From positions 1 through 21,476 of the forward strand of contig RKRS01000193.1 in NCBI GenBank assembly GCA_007571275.1: a stretch of DNA of 21,476 nucleotides, given 5' to 3'. Below the pieces are notes generated by a model. It had not been told where the DNA came from, did not search any database, and was given only the letters and a program-made list of their open reading frames with translations. Positions 7,712 to 15,650 of the stretch are shown here, piece after piece. Position numbers and translations under genes: made by a program. The first letter of the stretch is position 1. Each line of letters starts with the position of its first letter. This stretch comes from Dehalococcoidia bacterium. Lineage in GTDB: Bacteria > Chloroflexota > Dehalococcoidia > Bin125.

Positions 7712-7947
7712 ATATCGTCGAGCGGCTCCGGGGCGAAGTTGAGACCCTCGAGATCGTCTTCCAGTTCGTAGGTCGTCCAACCCACCCAGAAAAGCAGCAC
7801 GGCGGCGGTCAGGGTGATCACGGCGGCGGGAACCGCGACCGCTGCATAGCTACGACGTCGGACGCCGAGCAGGAACCAGAGCGTCTGGCAGGCAGCGGCG
7901 AGCATCAGCGCCAGGCCAGTCAGTCGGGTGCGATCCATTGGGGCCAT
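7708..7947 (-). CDS. small membrane protein, two predicted helices
   Basis: A 79-aa protein on the - strand that I do not recognise. Two hydrophobic stretches (about 9-29 and 35-58) are separated by a short Arg-rich loop with RRR near residues 30-32, and a short acidic C-terminal tail (ELEDDLEGLNF) follows. The first helix has one cysteine, C20. Its stop codon overlaps folK's in the shared CTAG at 7708-7711. It starts 33 bp from the divergent gene at 7981. TATGCT lies exactly 6 bases before the ATG (7959-7954), which fits a leaderless start; M4 is a possible alternative start. This is the only clear gene on the - strand. Confidence 0.7.
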   Translation of the reverse strand: MAPMDRTRLTGLALMLAAACQTLWFLLGVRRRSYAAVAVPAAVITLTAAVLLFWVGWTTYELEDDLEGLNFAPEPLDDI

Positions 7948-7953
7948 GTGGCG

Positions 7954-7974
7954 AGCATATCCCGTTGATAGTCT
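7954..7974. promoter_or_regulatory. divergent -10-like elements for two leaderless starts
   Basis: In the 33-bp gap between the divergent genes there is a TANNNT element on each strand. On the - strand TATGCT (7959-7954) is followed by 6 bases and then the ATG at 7947. On the + strand TAGTCT (7969-7974) is followed by 6 bases and then the GTG at 7981. Neither gene has a Shine-Dalgarno sequence. TANNNT a few bases before the start codon is known from leaderless promoters in Deinococcus and actinobacteria. No good -35 hexamers are seen. Confidence 0.4.
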
Positions 7975-7980
7975 TGGGTT

Positions 7981-8670
7981 GTGACGACTGAATCAACCGA
8001 CTCAACCCCGCTGGCCAAATTGGATGATGTCCTCAGCGAGGTCGAAGAACGCGCGCTTGAACGTCCCGAAGCTGTTGCCGAGCCATTGGCCGCCCGCACG
8101 CTGTTTCTGCATCGCCGCGTCGTCAACATCTCAGCGCAGCGGATTGAAATCGGCCCGCCGCGATCGGCGGTCGTGGTGCCCCTGTTTGGCGTGCTGCTGA
8201 CCGCTGGCCTGCTGGCCCTGTTGGCGACCTCGGTCGATGCCCTGCCATTTTGGCTGTTGGGGATTCTGTTGTTGTTCGCGGTGGTGTTGTTGCCGCTCTC
8301 GGGGATTTCACTGGTCTATGCGCTGATGGGCGCAAACATCGTCGCCGACCTCGGCGGACAGAACGTGTCGATGAAGCAGCGTTTCCTGGGACTCGGGATC
8401 GGGACGAACGAGCTGATTCCCTTCTGGAAGATTCGTGAGCTGCTGGTCGAAGACGAGGGACGCGAGATCGCTCGGGCTGGCGGCGCGATCCCGGCCGAAG
8501 AGATCGCGCAGTGGCAGCTGGTACTGGTCAAGAAGAGCGGGACCCGCCATGTGCTTGGCAGCGTCTCGGCCCCCCGACAACATGAGGAAGAGGGTCTACA
8601 GCAGATATTCGAAGTCGCGGAGGCGTTTGCCGCCTTGACGGAAGCGCCGATTCGCGGGCCGATCTGGTAG
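7981..8670 (+). CDS. hypothetical membrane protein
   Basis: A 229-aa protein that I cannot place in a named family. An N-terminal charged region (about 1-60) precedes two membrane helices, about 63-84 and 89-118. A soluble C-terminal part of about 110 residues follows, with alternating strands such as LVLVKKSGTRHVLGSV near 183-200, and ends in a helix. The arrangement recalls small bacterial PH-like membrane proteins, but that is only a resemblance. The GTG at 7981 has no Shine-Dalgarno sequence and is preceded by TAGTCT with 6 bases between, so a leaderless start is likely. The stop codon overlaps the ribosome site of the next gene, which suggests an operon with the CoA-binding protein. Confidence 0.7.
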   Translation: MTTESTDSTPLAKLDDVLSEVEERALERPEAVAEPLAARTLFLHRRVVNISAQRIEIGPPRSAVVVPLFGVLLTAGLLALLATSVDALPFWLLGILLLFAVVLLPLSGISLVYALMGANIVADLGGQNVSMKQRFLGLGIGTNELIPFWKIRELLVEDEGREIARAGGAIPAEEIAQWQLVLVKKSGTRHVLGSVSAPRQHEEEGLQQIFEVAEAFAALTEAPIRGPIW

Positions 8671-8679
8671 GAGATGCGC

Positions 8680-9156
8680 ATGCCTGACAACGAGCAATAC
8701 TGGCAGGAACAAATCGACGCCGATGTCGTCGCGTCATTGGCTGAGATGTCGACCATTGCCGTGATCGGGCTCTCGCCCAAACCGGAGCGTGATTCACACC
8801 GCGTCTCCGCCTACATGCAGCGACATGGCTACCGAATCATTCCCATCAATCCCGCCGCGGCGGGAGCGGAAATTCTCGGCGAGACCGTCTATGCATCGCT
8901 GAGCGAGGCTCAGGCAGCGCTGCCTGAAGTGACCATCGACACCGTCAACGTTTTTCGTCGCTCGGTAGACACGGATCGCCCCATCGCCGACGCGATTGCG
9001 GCGCGGTCGGCAGGCGTGCGCTCGGTCTGGTTGCAGCTGGGGATCGTCAATCATGAAGGGCTCAGGCAAGCTCGAGCAGCTGGATTACACGCCGTGGAGG
9101 ACCGGTGCCTGATGGTTGAACATCGGGGTCTGGCGCGCATGGATCATGTGCGTTAA
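8680..9156 (+). CDS. CoA-binding domain protein (YccU-like)
   Basis: A 158-aa protein with a Rossmann-type CoA-binding domain like E. coli YccU. Residues 26-58 hold the nucleotide-loop pattern IAVIGLSPKPERDSHRV and the following YRIIPINP. Later segments VDTVNVFRR-like and SVWLQLGIVNHEG are typical of the family. Function in the cell is not known for the family; CoA or acyl-CoA binding is inferred. The start at 8680 is chosen over 8674 because AGGAG at 8669-8673 has proper 6-base spacing to 8680 and none to 8674. It follows the membrane protein by 9 bp and is the last gene before purF. Confidence 0.85.
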   Translation: MPDNEQYWQEQIDADVVASLAEMSTIAVIGLSPKPERDSHRVSAYMQRHGYRIIPINPAAAGAEILGETVYASLSEAQAALPEVTIDTVNVFRRSVDTDRPIADAIAARSAGVRSVWLQLGIVNHEGLRQARAAGLHAVEDRCLMVEHRGLARMDHVR

Positions 9157-9198
9157 CGTGCAGACACACCACGGAATCGACTAACGCGAGGCCAGCGC

Positions 9199-10809
9199 GT
9201 GCATCAGCCGATTGCCGACCCCGAAGCAGAGCATCCGCAGCCCACGATCCCCATACACGAGATTGACGACCGCCCTCGCGAGGCTTGCGGCGTCTTCGGC
9301 ATCTGGGCGCCCGAAGTAGACGTGGCGGTTGAGACGTTCTACGGCATCCACACGCTGCAACATCGGGGACAGGAGAGCGCCGGCATCTGTACGACCGACG
9401 GACGACGACTGTCGGTCAAGACCGGGATGGGGCTGGTCGCGCAGGTCTTTGATGAGGAGAGCGCTGCGGAACTGCAGGGCATCGCAGCGATCGGACATAC
9501 GCGATACTCGACGACCGGCGCGAGCCGATTTCGTAACGCCCAGCCGATCCTGCTCGACGACCCACTGAGCGGCAATCAGATCGCGATCGCCCACAACGGC
9601 AACGTTGTCAATGCCGCCCAGGTACGGGTCGAGCTGACCGAGGCGGGCGCAACCTTTGAGACCTCAACCGACACCGAGGTACTGGCCAAGTATCTGCTGC
9701 TCTTTGGTGAAGATGACGTGGACGCCGACGCGGTCTGGGAAGCGCGATTCAGCGCGCTCATGCGTCACATCGAGGTAGCCTATTCACTGGTCTTGCTCAC
9801 GCCGGATCGGCTGATGGCCGCGCGTGATCCCTACGGCGTGCGACCGTTGTGCATCGGACAGGTCGGCGGACGTTACGTGGTCGCCTCCGAGACCTGTGCG
9901 TTGGATCAGCTGGGCGCGACCCTGCTGCGCGAGGTGCGACCAGGCGAGCTGGTCACGATCGACGAGCGCGGTATTCGTTCGTTCCAGGCTGTCGAGCCAG
10001 CGCAGCCGGCCGGCTGCGTGTTTGAGCATATTTACTTTGCCCGCCCTGACTCGATCCTCGACGGGCAGGCCGCCTGGCAATCGCGCTCCCAGTTGGGCGT
10101 GGAACTGGCGCGCGAGCATCCGGTGGACGCTGATGTCGTGATCGGCGTGCCAGACTCAGCGACGGCGCACGCGATTGGCTATTCCTTCGAGTCGGGCATT
10201 CCCTACTCCGAGGGCCTGGTCAAGAATCGCTACGTGGGGCGCACCTTCATCTCTCCCGACCAACGCCTGCGCGACCTTGGCGCGCATCTGAAATACAACC
10301 CGATGCCTTCGGTCCTGGCTGGACGTCGCGTCGTGGTCGTTGACGACACGATCGTTCGCGGCACGACGACGCCGCGAATTGTGAAACTGCTACGAGAAGC
10401 CGGCGCGGCGGAAATCCATATGCGCGTCGCCGCGCCGCCGATTCATCATCCCTGTCACTTCGGCGTCGACATGGCGACCCGCCAGGAGCTGATCGCGGCG
10501 CGTCACTCGGTGGAGCAGATCCGTGAGCATCTGGGCGCGGATTCGCTCGGGTATCTGAGCATTGCCGGATTGCAGCGGGCATTGTCATTGGGCAAGCCCA
10601 CCTGTCTGGCCTGCTTCACCGGCGATTATCCTGTCTCCGTGCAAACGGATTTTGAGGTTGACACGCTCAGCGCGCCGCTGGTGACCGCGCCCGTTGTCAC
10701 GCAGACCACGCATCGCCTTCGCAACGGAAGCAACGGAAACGGCGCCGCTCCCAGACGCCACGGGCGCTCGGACGAAACCATGGTGGCGTTAGCTCCGGAG
10801 CATCGCTGA
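9199..10809 (+). CDS. purF: amidophosphoribosyltransferase
   Basis: A 536-aa enzyme that makes phosphoribosylamine from PRPP and glutamine, the first committed step of purine synthesis. Residues 1-29 form a propeptide; autocleavage would expose the N-terminal nucleophile Cys30 in EACGVFG. The glutaminase shows GHTRYSTTG and AHNGN. The PRPP loop VVVVDDTIVRGTT is at 378-390. C273, C419, C469 and C472 (the last two in CLACFTGDYP) match the ligand pattern of the 4Fe-4S form known from Bacillus subtilis. A low-complexity Gly/Asn/Arg tail of about 40 residues follows the enzyme. The start is GTG at 9199 with a weak GAGG upstream. It is 3 bp from purM, so the two are co-transcribed. Confidence 0.96.
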   Translation: MHQPIADPEAEHPQPTIPIHEIDDRPREACGVFGIWAPEVDVAVETFYGIHTLQHRGQESAGICTTDGRRLSVKTGMGLVAQVFDEESAAELQGIAAIGHTRYSTTGASRFRNAQPILLDDPLSGNQIAIAHNGNVVNAAQVRVELTEAGATFETSTDTEVLAKYLLLFGEDDVDADAVWEARFSALMRHIEVAYSLVLLTPDRLMAARDPYGVRPLCIGQVGGRYVVASETCALDQLGATLLREVRPGELVTIDERGIRSFQAVEPAQPAGCVFEHIYFARPDSILDGQAAWQSRSQLGVELAREHPVDADVVIGVPDSATAHAIGYSFESGIPYSEGLVKNRYVGRTFISPDQRLRDLGAHLKYNPMPSVLAGRRVVVVDDTIVRGTTTPRIVKLLREAGAAEIHMRVAAPPIHHPCHFGVDMATRQELIAARHSVEQIREHLGADSLGYLSIAGLQRALSLGKPTCLACFTGDYPVSVQTDFEVDTLSAPLVTAPVVTQTTHRLRNGSNGNGAAPRRHGRSDETMVALAPEHR

Positions 10810-10812
10810 GCG

Positions 10813-11919
10813 ATGCCCCAGACCAGGCAGAGCAATCGACTGGCGCAGTCCACTTCCGCTTATGCGGAGGTTGGCGTCGATATCGGGGCCAATGACCGAC
10901 TGATTCCTCGCTATCGCGATCTGGCGCAATCTGCGACCCGCCCCGAGCAACTGGGTGACGTTGGCGCGTTCAGCGGTCTGTTCGAGCTATCCGGATACCA
11001 ACACCCGGTGCTGGCCGCTTCGACCGATGGCGTCGGCACCAAAGTGATGTTGGCCAGCCTGGCGGGCCGCCTGGAGGGCGTCGGGCGGGACCTGGTTAAT
11101 CACTGCATCAACGACATCCTCTGCGCTGGCGCCGCGCCGCTGTTCTTTCTCGACTACCTGGCCGCGAACGAGCTGTCGGAAGACGACAAGGTCGCTGTTG
11201 TCTCGGGTGTCGCGTCGGCCTGCCGCGAGAGTGGGATTGCACTGCTCGGCGGCGAGACGGCCGACATGCCGGATCTGTATCCGTCGGGACACTTCGACCT
11301 GGCAGGCACAATCATTGGCGTGCTCGAACGCGGGCAAGAGATCACTGGCGCTGGCATTGAACCGGATGACGTCGTGCTCGGGTTGGCGAGCAATGGGCTA
11401 CACACCAACGGTTATTCGTTGGCGCGCGCCGTCTTCCGCCTGAGGCCGGAAGACGGGCGTTGGGATGAGCGAAGAGCTCGGCTGGAAACGTACGAACCAG
11501 GGCTGGGCGAAACACTGGCCGACGCGCTGCTGCGACCGCACCGTTCGTACTGGCCGTCGTTGCGCGGCGTATTACGCCAGGTGAAGGGGATTGCCCACAT
11601 CACCGGCGGAGGCATCGCCGGTAACCTCGAGCGTGTACTGCCGGACGGCGTCCGCGCCGAGCTGGATTTGTCGGATTGGACCGCGCCGCCGATCTTCGAG
11701 TTGATTCGGGAACGCGGTGAAGTCTCGACGGTGGAGATGTACCGGGTCTTCAACATGGGAGTGGGGATCGCGTTCGTCGTCTCGGCAGCCGATGCCGGTT
11801 TGGTGTTGGCGTCGGTTGAGGGAGCCATGAAGATCGGCCAGATATGCGCGCAGGGGTCGTCTGAATCAGGTCGAGTTGCAATAATATGCAGCGACGGACT
11901 CGGTCGAGTGGAGGTCTGA
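10813..11919 (+). CDS. purM: phosphoribosylformylglycinamidine cyclo-ligase (AIR synthetase)
   Basis: A 368-aa ATP-dependent enzyme that closes the imidazole ring of purines. Family motifs: STDGVGTK (70-77), CINDILCAGAAPLFFLDY (98-115), LGGETADMPDLYPSGHFDLAG, GLHTNGYSLAR and AHITGGGIAGNL. It has about 15 extra residues at the N-terminus compared with the usual 345-residue form. ATG at 10813 lies 3 bp behind the purF stop, with GGAG at 10797-10800. The next purine genes, purQ and purL, are 7 kb further on, beyond the respiratory operon. Confidence 0.96.
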   Translation: MPQTRQSNRLAQSTSAYAEVGVDIGANDRLIPRYRDLAQSATRPEQLGDVGAFSGLFELSGYQHPVLAASTDGVGTKVMLASLAGRLEGVGRDLVNHCINDILCAGAAPLFFLDYLAANELSEDDKVAVVSGVASACRESGIALLGGETADMPDLYPSGHFDLAGTIIGVLERGQEITGAGIEPDDVVLGLASNGLHTNGYSLARAVFRLRPEDGRWDERRARLETYEPGLGETLADALLRPHRSYWPSLRGVLRQVKGIAHITGGGIAGNLERVLPDGVRAELDLSDWTAPPIFELIRERGEVSTVEMYRVFNMGVGIAFVVSAADAGLVLASVEGAMKIGQICAQGSSESGRVAIICSDGLGRVEV

Positions 11920-11955
11920 AGCACAGTGGAATGCGCCCTGATGCCGCCCCTGATC

Positions 11956-11984
11956 TTGACCACAATTCCGTGCGGGCTTACATT
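11956..11984 (+). promoter_or_regulatory. sigma70-type promoter for the cytochrome bc operon
   Basis: TTGACC at 11956-11961 and TACATT at 11979-11984 are separated by 17 bases, a near-ideal housekeeping promoter. The predicted start of transcription is near 11991, giving a leader of about 46 bases before the 43-aa gene at 12038. It lies in the largest intergenic gap of the window (11920-12037). The gap is otherwise empty, with no terminator with a U-tract after purM. Confidence 0.7.
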
Positions 11985-12037
11985 TTCTGAGCGCGCCCCG
12001 ATGGGACGCGGAGGATAATCGTGGGAAGAGGTAGCTG

Positions 12038-12169
12038 GTGGACCTGCTGACAGCCGCCCTCGTGACGATCCCGTTCCGTTCGGAGATCATGGAGCTGCCG
12101 CTCGTGGGCTTGACGATGCTCTTCTGCTTCGGCGCTCTCGTGATCCTTGGACGTTGGTGGGAGCGGTAG
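12038..12169 (+). CDS. small single-helix membrane protein upstream of cytochrome b
   Basis: A 43-aa frame starting with GTG at 12038, six bases after GAAGAGG (12025-12031), and ending 5 bp before the cytochrome b ATG. Residues 20-38 form one hydrophobic helix (PLVGLTMLFCFGALVILG) with a Trp-Trp-Glu-Arg end; the first 15 residues are also moderately hydrophobic. About 86% of its codons end in G or C, like real genes here. It is the first gene behind the promoter at 11956. Small one-helix subunits are common in cytochrome b6f and bc complexes, so a structural role in the complex is a plausible inference. I know of no named family for it. Confidence 0.65.
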   Translation: MDLLTAALVTIPFRSEIMELPLVGLTMLFCFGALVILGRWWER

Positions 12170-12174
12170 TCGCC

Positions 12175-12930
12175 ATGGCCAATCTCGAGCGCGCGCCGCG
12201 CAAGTCGTTCAACGACCTGATCTACGACCTGATCTTCAAGAACTACGTCTGGCAGTCGATCTTCCGGACCGGCTACCCAAACACGCCGCGCAATCAGATG
12301 CTGGCGGTGGCGACCAACGTCTTCCTCCACCTCCATCCCACGCGCATCCACCGCACGCACGTCAAGATCACCCACACCTACTGTCTCGGCGGCCTGTCCT
12401 TCTTCATGTTCCTCGGCCTGACCGTGACCGGGGTGTTGCTCATGTTCTATTACGTGCCCTCGATCGAGCGCGCGTATCAGGACATTCAGGTGCTGGAGTC
12501 GAACGTCCGCTTCGGCCAGCTGCTGCGCAACATGCACCGCTGGATGGCGCACGCGATGATCATCCTCGTGCTGCTGCACATGATGCGCGTGTTCTACACG
12601 GGCGCCTACAAGCCGCCACGCGAGTTCAACTGGGTCGTCGGCGTGGTGCTCTTCATCCTCACGCTGCTGCTCTCGTTCACCGGTTACCTGCTGCCCTGGG
12701 ACCAGCTCGCGTTCTGGGCGATCACGGTGGGCACGACGATGGTTGGCTCCGCCCCGGTACTGGGCGACGAGTCAAAGTTCCTCCTGCTTGGTGGGTTCTC
12801 GGTCGGGCCGAATGCCTTGATCCGGTTCTACACACTGCACGTGATTGGATTGCCGCTGGTGATCTCGATCTTCATGGCTGTGCATTTCTGGCGAGTTCGC
12901 CGCGACGGCGGTCTCGCACGGCCGCTGTAG
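12175..12930 (+). CDS. qcrB: cytochrome b N-terminal half (b6-like), bc complex
   Basis: A 251-aa membrane protein that carries the two b hemes of a quinol:cytochrome c oxidoreductase. Heme ligands are H121 and H135 in HRWMAHAMIILVLLHMMR, and H222 and H237. The second pair is separated by 14 residues as in b6-type proteins. GYLLPWDQLAFWAITVG (170-186) is the typical Qo-side helix region. A 60-residue N-terminal part (FKNYVWQSIFRTGYPN and on) precedes the first helix at about 68-92. Four membrane helices are visible, so this is the split form. ATG at 12175 is chosen over the TTG at 12154, which lies in the preceding small gene. The cytochrome b C-terminal half follows after 15 bp. Confidence 0.93.
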   Translation: MANLERAPRKSFNDLIYDLIFKNYVWQSIFRTGYPNTPRNQMLAVATNVFLHLHPTRIHRTHVKITHTYCLGGLSFFMFLGLTVTGVLLMFYYVPSIERAYQDIQVLESNVRFGQLLRNMHRWMAHAMIILVLLHMMRVFYTGAYKPPREFNWVVGVVLFILTLLLSFTGYLLPWDQLAFWAITVGTTMVGSAPVLGDESKFLLLGGFSVGPNALIRFYTLHVIGLPLVISIFMAVHFWRVRRDGGLARPL

Positions 12931-12945
12931 CGGGAGGACGTTTCG

Positions 12946-13845
12946 ATGGTCAGCCGCGCCGCTGCCGCAATCCGTACACGCCCGCGCCGCGAGCGCGAGG
13001 CGGAGGTCCTGGTCTGGCCGGACCTCGTCTTCATCGAGTTCATCTCCGCCCTGATCTTCTCGATCGCGTTGATGGTGCTCTCGGCGATGGTCAATGCGCC
13101 ATTGCTCAACCGCGCCGATCCGGATACGACCCCGAACCCGTCCAAGGCGCCGTGGTACTTCCTCAACCTGCAGGAACTGTTGTTGCACATGGAGCCCGCC
13201 TGGGCTGGCGTGATCGTTCCGACCATTGCGCTGGTGCTGCTTGCCGCGATTCCCTATTGGGACCGCGATCAGGAGGGGCAAGGCATCTGGTTTGGGACCA
13301 AGTTCGCCGGGCGACTGACCGTGTTCGGCTTTACCGCGGCGACGATGGTCACCAGTCTGCTGATTATCTGGGACGGATCGCTGCACGTGGTCTGGACCGA
13401 GAACATCATCCGCGGTCTCGGCCTCAACAGCGACTTCACCTGGCCGGGCGGCCTGGACTGGTTCCGTAACCTGCGAGGCTTTGATACCGGTATCCCCTGG
13501 GAGTCGCTCGGGTTTACGATCGGCGGCTTCACCATGTTCGATGACTGGCGGGCAATCCCGCTCGGCATACCTGGTACCACAACCGATCCATGGTTACTCA
13601 ACCTGAATTTCCCCTCATTCCTTTCGCAGCAGCTGATACCGGTCGCGACGATGGTCGGTCTGCCGGTGTTGTTCGTGCTGTTCTGCAAGATGCTCGGTTG
13701 GATCCACACGCGGCGTGACATCGCACTGCTCATCTTCTCAGCGTTCATCGGCGTGTACCTGACGACGACCATCGTTGGCACAGCCTTCCGTGGCCAGGGT
13801 CAGGACTTGAAGCCGCCCTGGGACATCGTGGTGCTGGAGGAGTAA
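12946..13845 (+). CDS. qcrC: cytochrome b C-terminal half (subunit IV-like), bc complex
   Basis: A 299-aa membrane subunit that corresponds to b6f subunit IV and the C-terminal half of mitochondrial cytochrome b, extended by extra helices. The quinol-oxidation motif, PEWY in high-potential complexes, reads Ala-Pro-Trp-Tyr at 68-71 (SKAPWYFLNLQELLLH). Non-PEWY forms are usual in menaquinone users. Three or more further helices follow (86-105, 122-142, 232-252 and 260-282 approximately), with a soluble loop between. The N-terminal 22 residues are Arg-rich. GGGAGGA at 12932-12938 precedes the ATG. The symbol is by analogy; naming differs between species. Confidence 0.9.
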   Translation: MVSRAAAAIRTRPRREREAEVLVWPDLVFIEFISALIFSIALMVLSAMVNAPLLNRADPDTTPNPSKAPWYFLNLQELLLHMEPAWAGVIVPTIALVLLAAIPYWDRDQEGQGIWFGTKFAGRLTVFGFTAATMVTSLLIIWDGSLHVVWTENIIRGLGLNSDFTWPGGLDWFRNLRGFDTGIPWESLGFTIGGFTMFDDWRAIPLGIPGTTTDPWLLNLNFPSFLSQQLIPVATMVGLPVLFVLFCKMLGWIHTRRDIALLIFSAFIGVYLTTTIVGTAFRGQGQDLKPPWDIVVLEE

Positions 13846-13848
13846 CCA

Positions 13849-14577
13849 GTGGCCAACGGCAATACACAACCAACAGGAGAAGGCGGGCGGCAACGACGCG
13901 TGCCGGCGCCAGCGGAGCCGTCCGGCGGCTCGCGACCGCAACGCGCCCCGCATCTCCGCTCCGAGTCGCGACCGGGCGTCGTGCAGGCAGGCGACGGCGC
14001 CCGCGCGATGGTCACCCGCGCCCAACGTCGCCGCGCGCGACAGGGTCAAGTCACCCGCCGACAGCTGTTGCGGGTTTCGTTCTGGGGCTTCTTCACCTTT
14101 GGCCTGACTGGTGGGCTGGGCGCGTTCCTGTCCAACTTCTGGCCCCGCGGGGTCACCGGATTCGGTGGCAAGATCGCGGTCGCGGCGGGCACGGTTCCGG
14201 ATGTTGGCGCTGATCCATCTCCAGTGCAGATCGGCAAGTTCTATATCACACACCTCCGGGCTGGTGAGGGCACACACGCCGGGTTCGGAGAAGAGGGCGA
14301 CGAAGGTCTGCTGGCGCTGTGGTGGAAGTGTCCCCATCTGGGCTGCACGATTCCCTGGCGTCCCGGCTTCCCCTTCGAGGGAGTGACTGGCTGGTTCCGT
14401 TGCCCCTGTCACGGTTCGACTTACACACGCAGTGGCATTCGCGTGTTCGGCCCGGCTCCGCGTCCGATGGACACGATGGAGATCACGGTCAACAACGATG
14501 GCTCGCTGACGGTTGACACCGGAAAAATCACCAAGGGCGGACAGGACAACCCTCGCCGCACCACCTCGTATGGCTAA
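13849..14577 (+). CDS. qcrA: Rieske iron-sulfur protein, bc complex
   Basis: A 242-aa subunit with a 2Fe-2S Rieske domain. Box 1 is CPHLGC (C161, H163, C166) and box 2 is CPCHGS (C185, C187, H188): C161/H163/C185/H188 bind the cluster, and C166-C187 should form the disulfide. A twin-arginine motif TRRQLLR (69-75) with one helix (about 76-95) forms the Tat-type membrane anchor. Before it lies an unusual N-terminal tail of about 68 residues rich in Arg, Gly, Pro and Gln, likely disordered in the cytoplasm. Start is GTG at 13849; GGAGGAG at 13836-13842 overlaps the previous stop. It sits 3 bp behind the cytochrome b C-terminal gene. Confidence 0.95.
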   Translation: MANGNTQPTGEGGRQRRVPAPAEPSGGSRPQRAPHLRSESRPGVVQAGDGARAMVTRAQRRRARQGQVTRRQLLRVSFWGFFTFGLTGGLGAFLSNFWPRGVTGFGGKIAVAAGTVPDVGADPSPVQIGKFYITHLRAGEGTHAGFGEEGDEGLLALWWKCPHLGCTIPWRPGFPFEGVTGWFRCPCHGSTYTRSGIRVFGPAPRPMDTMEITVNNDGSLTVDTGKITKGGQDNPRRTTSYG

Positions 14578-14634
14578 CCGGCCAGCCAACCGCTTGCCGA
14601 GCAATCAGGCAAGGGACATAGGGGACAGAGGGCG

Positions 14635-15636
14635 ATGAGCGGACAGAACACCGAGAAGCAAATTCTCGCCATGGTGATCCTGTTGGTGTTGGCGGTGGCC
14701 TCGCTGGGCGCCTACACCTGGTTCGACAATGGGCGCCGGACCGAGGCTCGCTCGGAGATCCTGACCAAGGACGCGGAACGCGCCGCCTTCACCTTCGCTC
14801 GCAACTGCCGCGAGTGCCACGGCAACGATGGTCGTGGTACGGAATCCAACTCGGCGCTGGTCGGACCTGCCCTCAACACCCCGAACAACACCTATGCGTT
14901 CCTGACCGACAATCAGGGCCAGCTGGAGGCGCTCCAGAACGAGTACCGCTACACGATTACCTGTGGTCGCAATGGAACCCCGATGCCGCCATGGAGCATC
15001 GATCAGGGCGGGTCGCTTGACGGCTTCAAGATCGACAACCTCGTGACTTTGATCACCACCAATGCCGGCAACGCCTGGGAGAAGGCGGTCGAGCACGCGA
15101 TCCACGAGGACGAGGTCTCGATCGAAAACCTCCATATCGCTCTCAAAACCGCAGAAGCCACGTTGGAAGCCTCTGGCTGGTTCGCCGACATTGAGGCTGC
15201 CCAGGGCGCCGTTTCGCGTAGCGAGGCGGCGGACGCTCAACTGGTCCAGCTACGTGAAGCGGTTGCGGCCGCTGAGGAATCGGGCGAGGGTCTGCAAGAA
15301 GCCCAGGATGCCCTGACCGTCTATGAGCGCGACTACACCAGGCTGGTGTTGGCCGCCATCACGATTCGCACATCCGACGATTCCGCAGCGATCAGCACGG
15401 CTCGCGAGACCTTCGCCGTCGCCTCAGGTGTGGAGCAGGAAGTCGCGATGAACCGAGCCTGGCTCAAGATCGCGTCGGATTATCGGACCGCTGAGCAGAA
15501 CGTGAGGACGGCTGAGGAACGGTTCGCAGCCGGCCTGCCCGTACCCACGCCAGCGACTCAGGTCACATCGAACACGTGTGGTCAGGTTTCCGCGGAGCTC
15601 GGTGACTGGTTGAGCGCCCATCGTGGATCGTCATAG
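14635..15636 (+). CDS. membrane-anchored cytochrome c with long helical C-terminal tail, bc complex
   Basis: A 333-aa protein with an N-terminal membrane anchor (about 9-29) and one class I cytochrome c domain on the outer side. Heme attaches at CRECH (C58, C61, H62), and M117 in NGTPMPPW is the likely axial ligand. After about residue 140 there is a domain of some 170 residues rich in Ala, Glu and Gln with heptad-like spacing (LQEAQDALTVYERDYTRLV and on). It is probably a helical coiled coil and has no second heme motif; a short Thr-Cys-containing end follows. Cytochromes in bc operons are usually shorter. Start ATG at 14635 with AGGGGA at 14620-14625. It closes the bc operon. Confidence 0.9.
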   Translation: MSGQNTEKQILAMVILLVLAVASLGAYTWFDNGRRTEARSEILTKDAERAAFTFARNCRECHGNDGRGTESNSALVGPALNTPNNTYAFLTDNQGQLEALQNEYRYTITCGRNGTPMPPWSIDQGGSLDGFKIDNLVTLITTNAGNAWEKAVEHAIHEDEVSIENLHIALKTAEATLEASGWFADIEAAQGAVSRSEAADAQLVQLREAVAAAEESGEGLQEAQDALTVYERDYTRLVLAAITIRTSDDSAAISTARETFAVASGVEQEVAMNRAWLKIASDYRTAEQNVRTAEERFAAGLPVPTPATQVTSNTCGQVSAELGDWLSAHRGSS

Positions 15637-15650
15637 GTTGCGTGAGCGGT

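Noticed and set aside
8674..8679. ATG at 8674 as start of the CoA-binding gene
   Set aside because: AGGAG directly touches it with no spacing; the ATG at 8680 has the right 6-base spacing.
12147..13469. Long 440-codon open frame over both cytochrome b genes
   Set aside because: It is a different frame of two clear cytochrome b genes, rich in Arg, His and Gly as expected of a GC-rich shadow, with no motifs.
13738..14604. 288-codon - strand frame opposite the Rieske gene
   Set aside because: It lies over a certain gene, has no ribosome site and no recognisable protein features.
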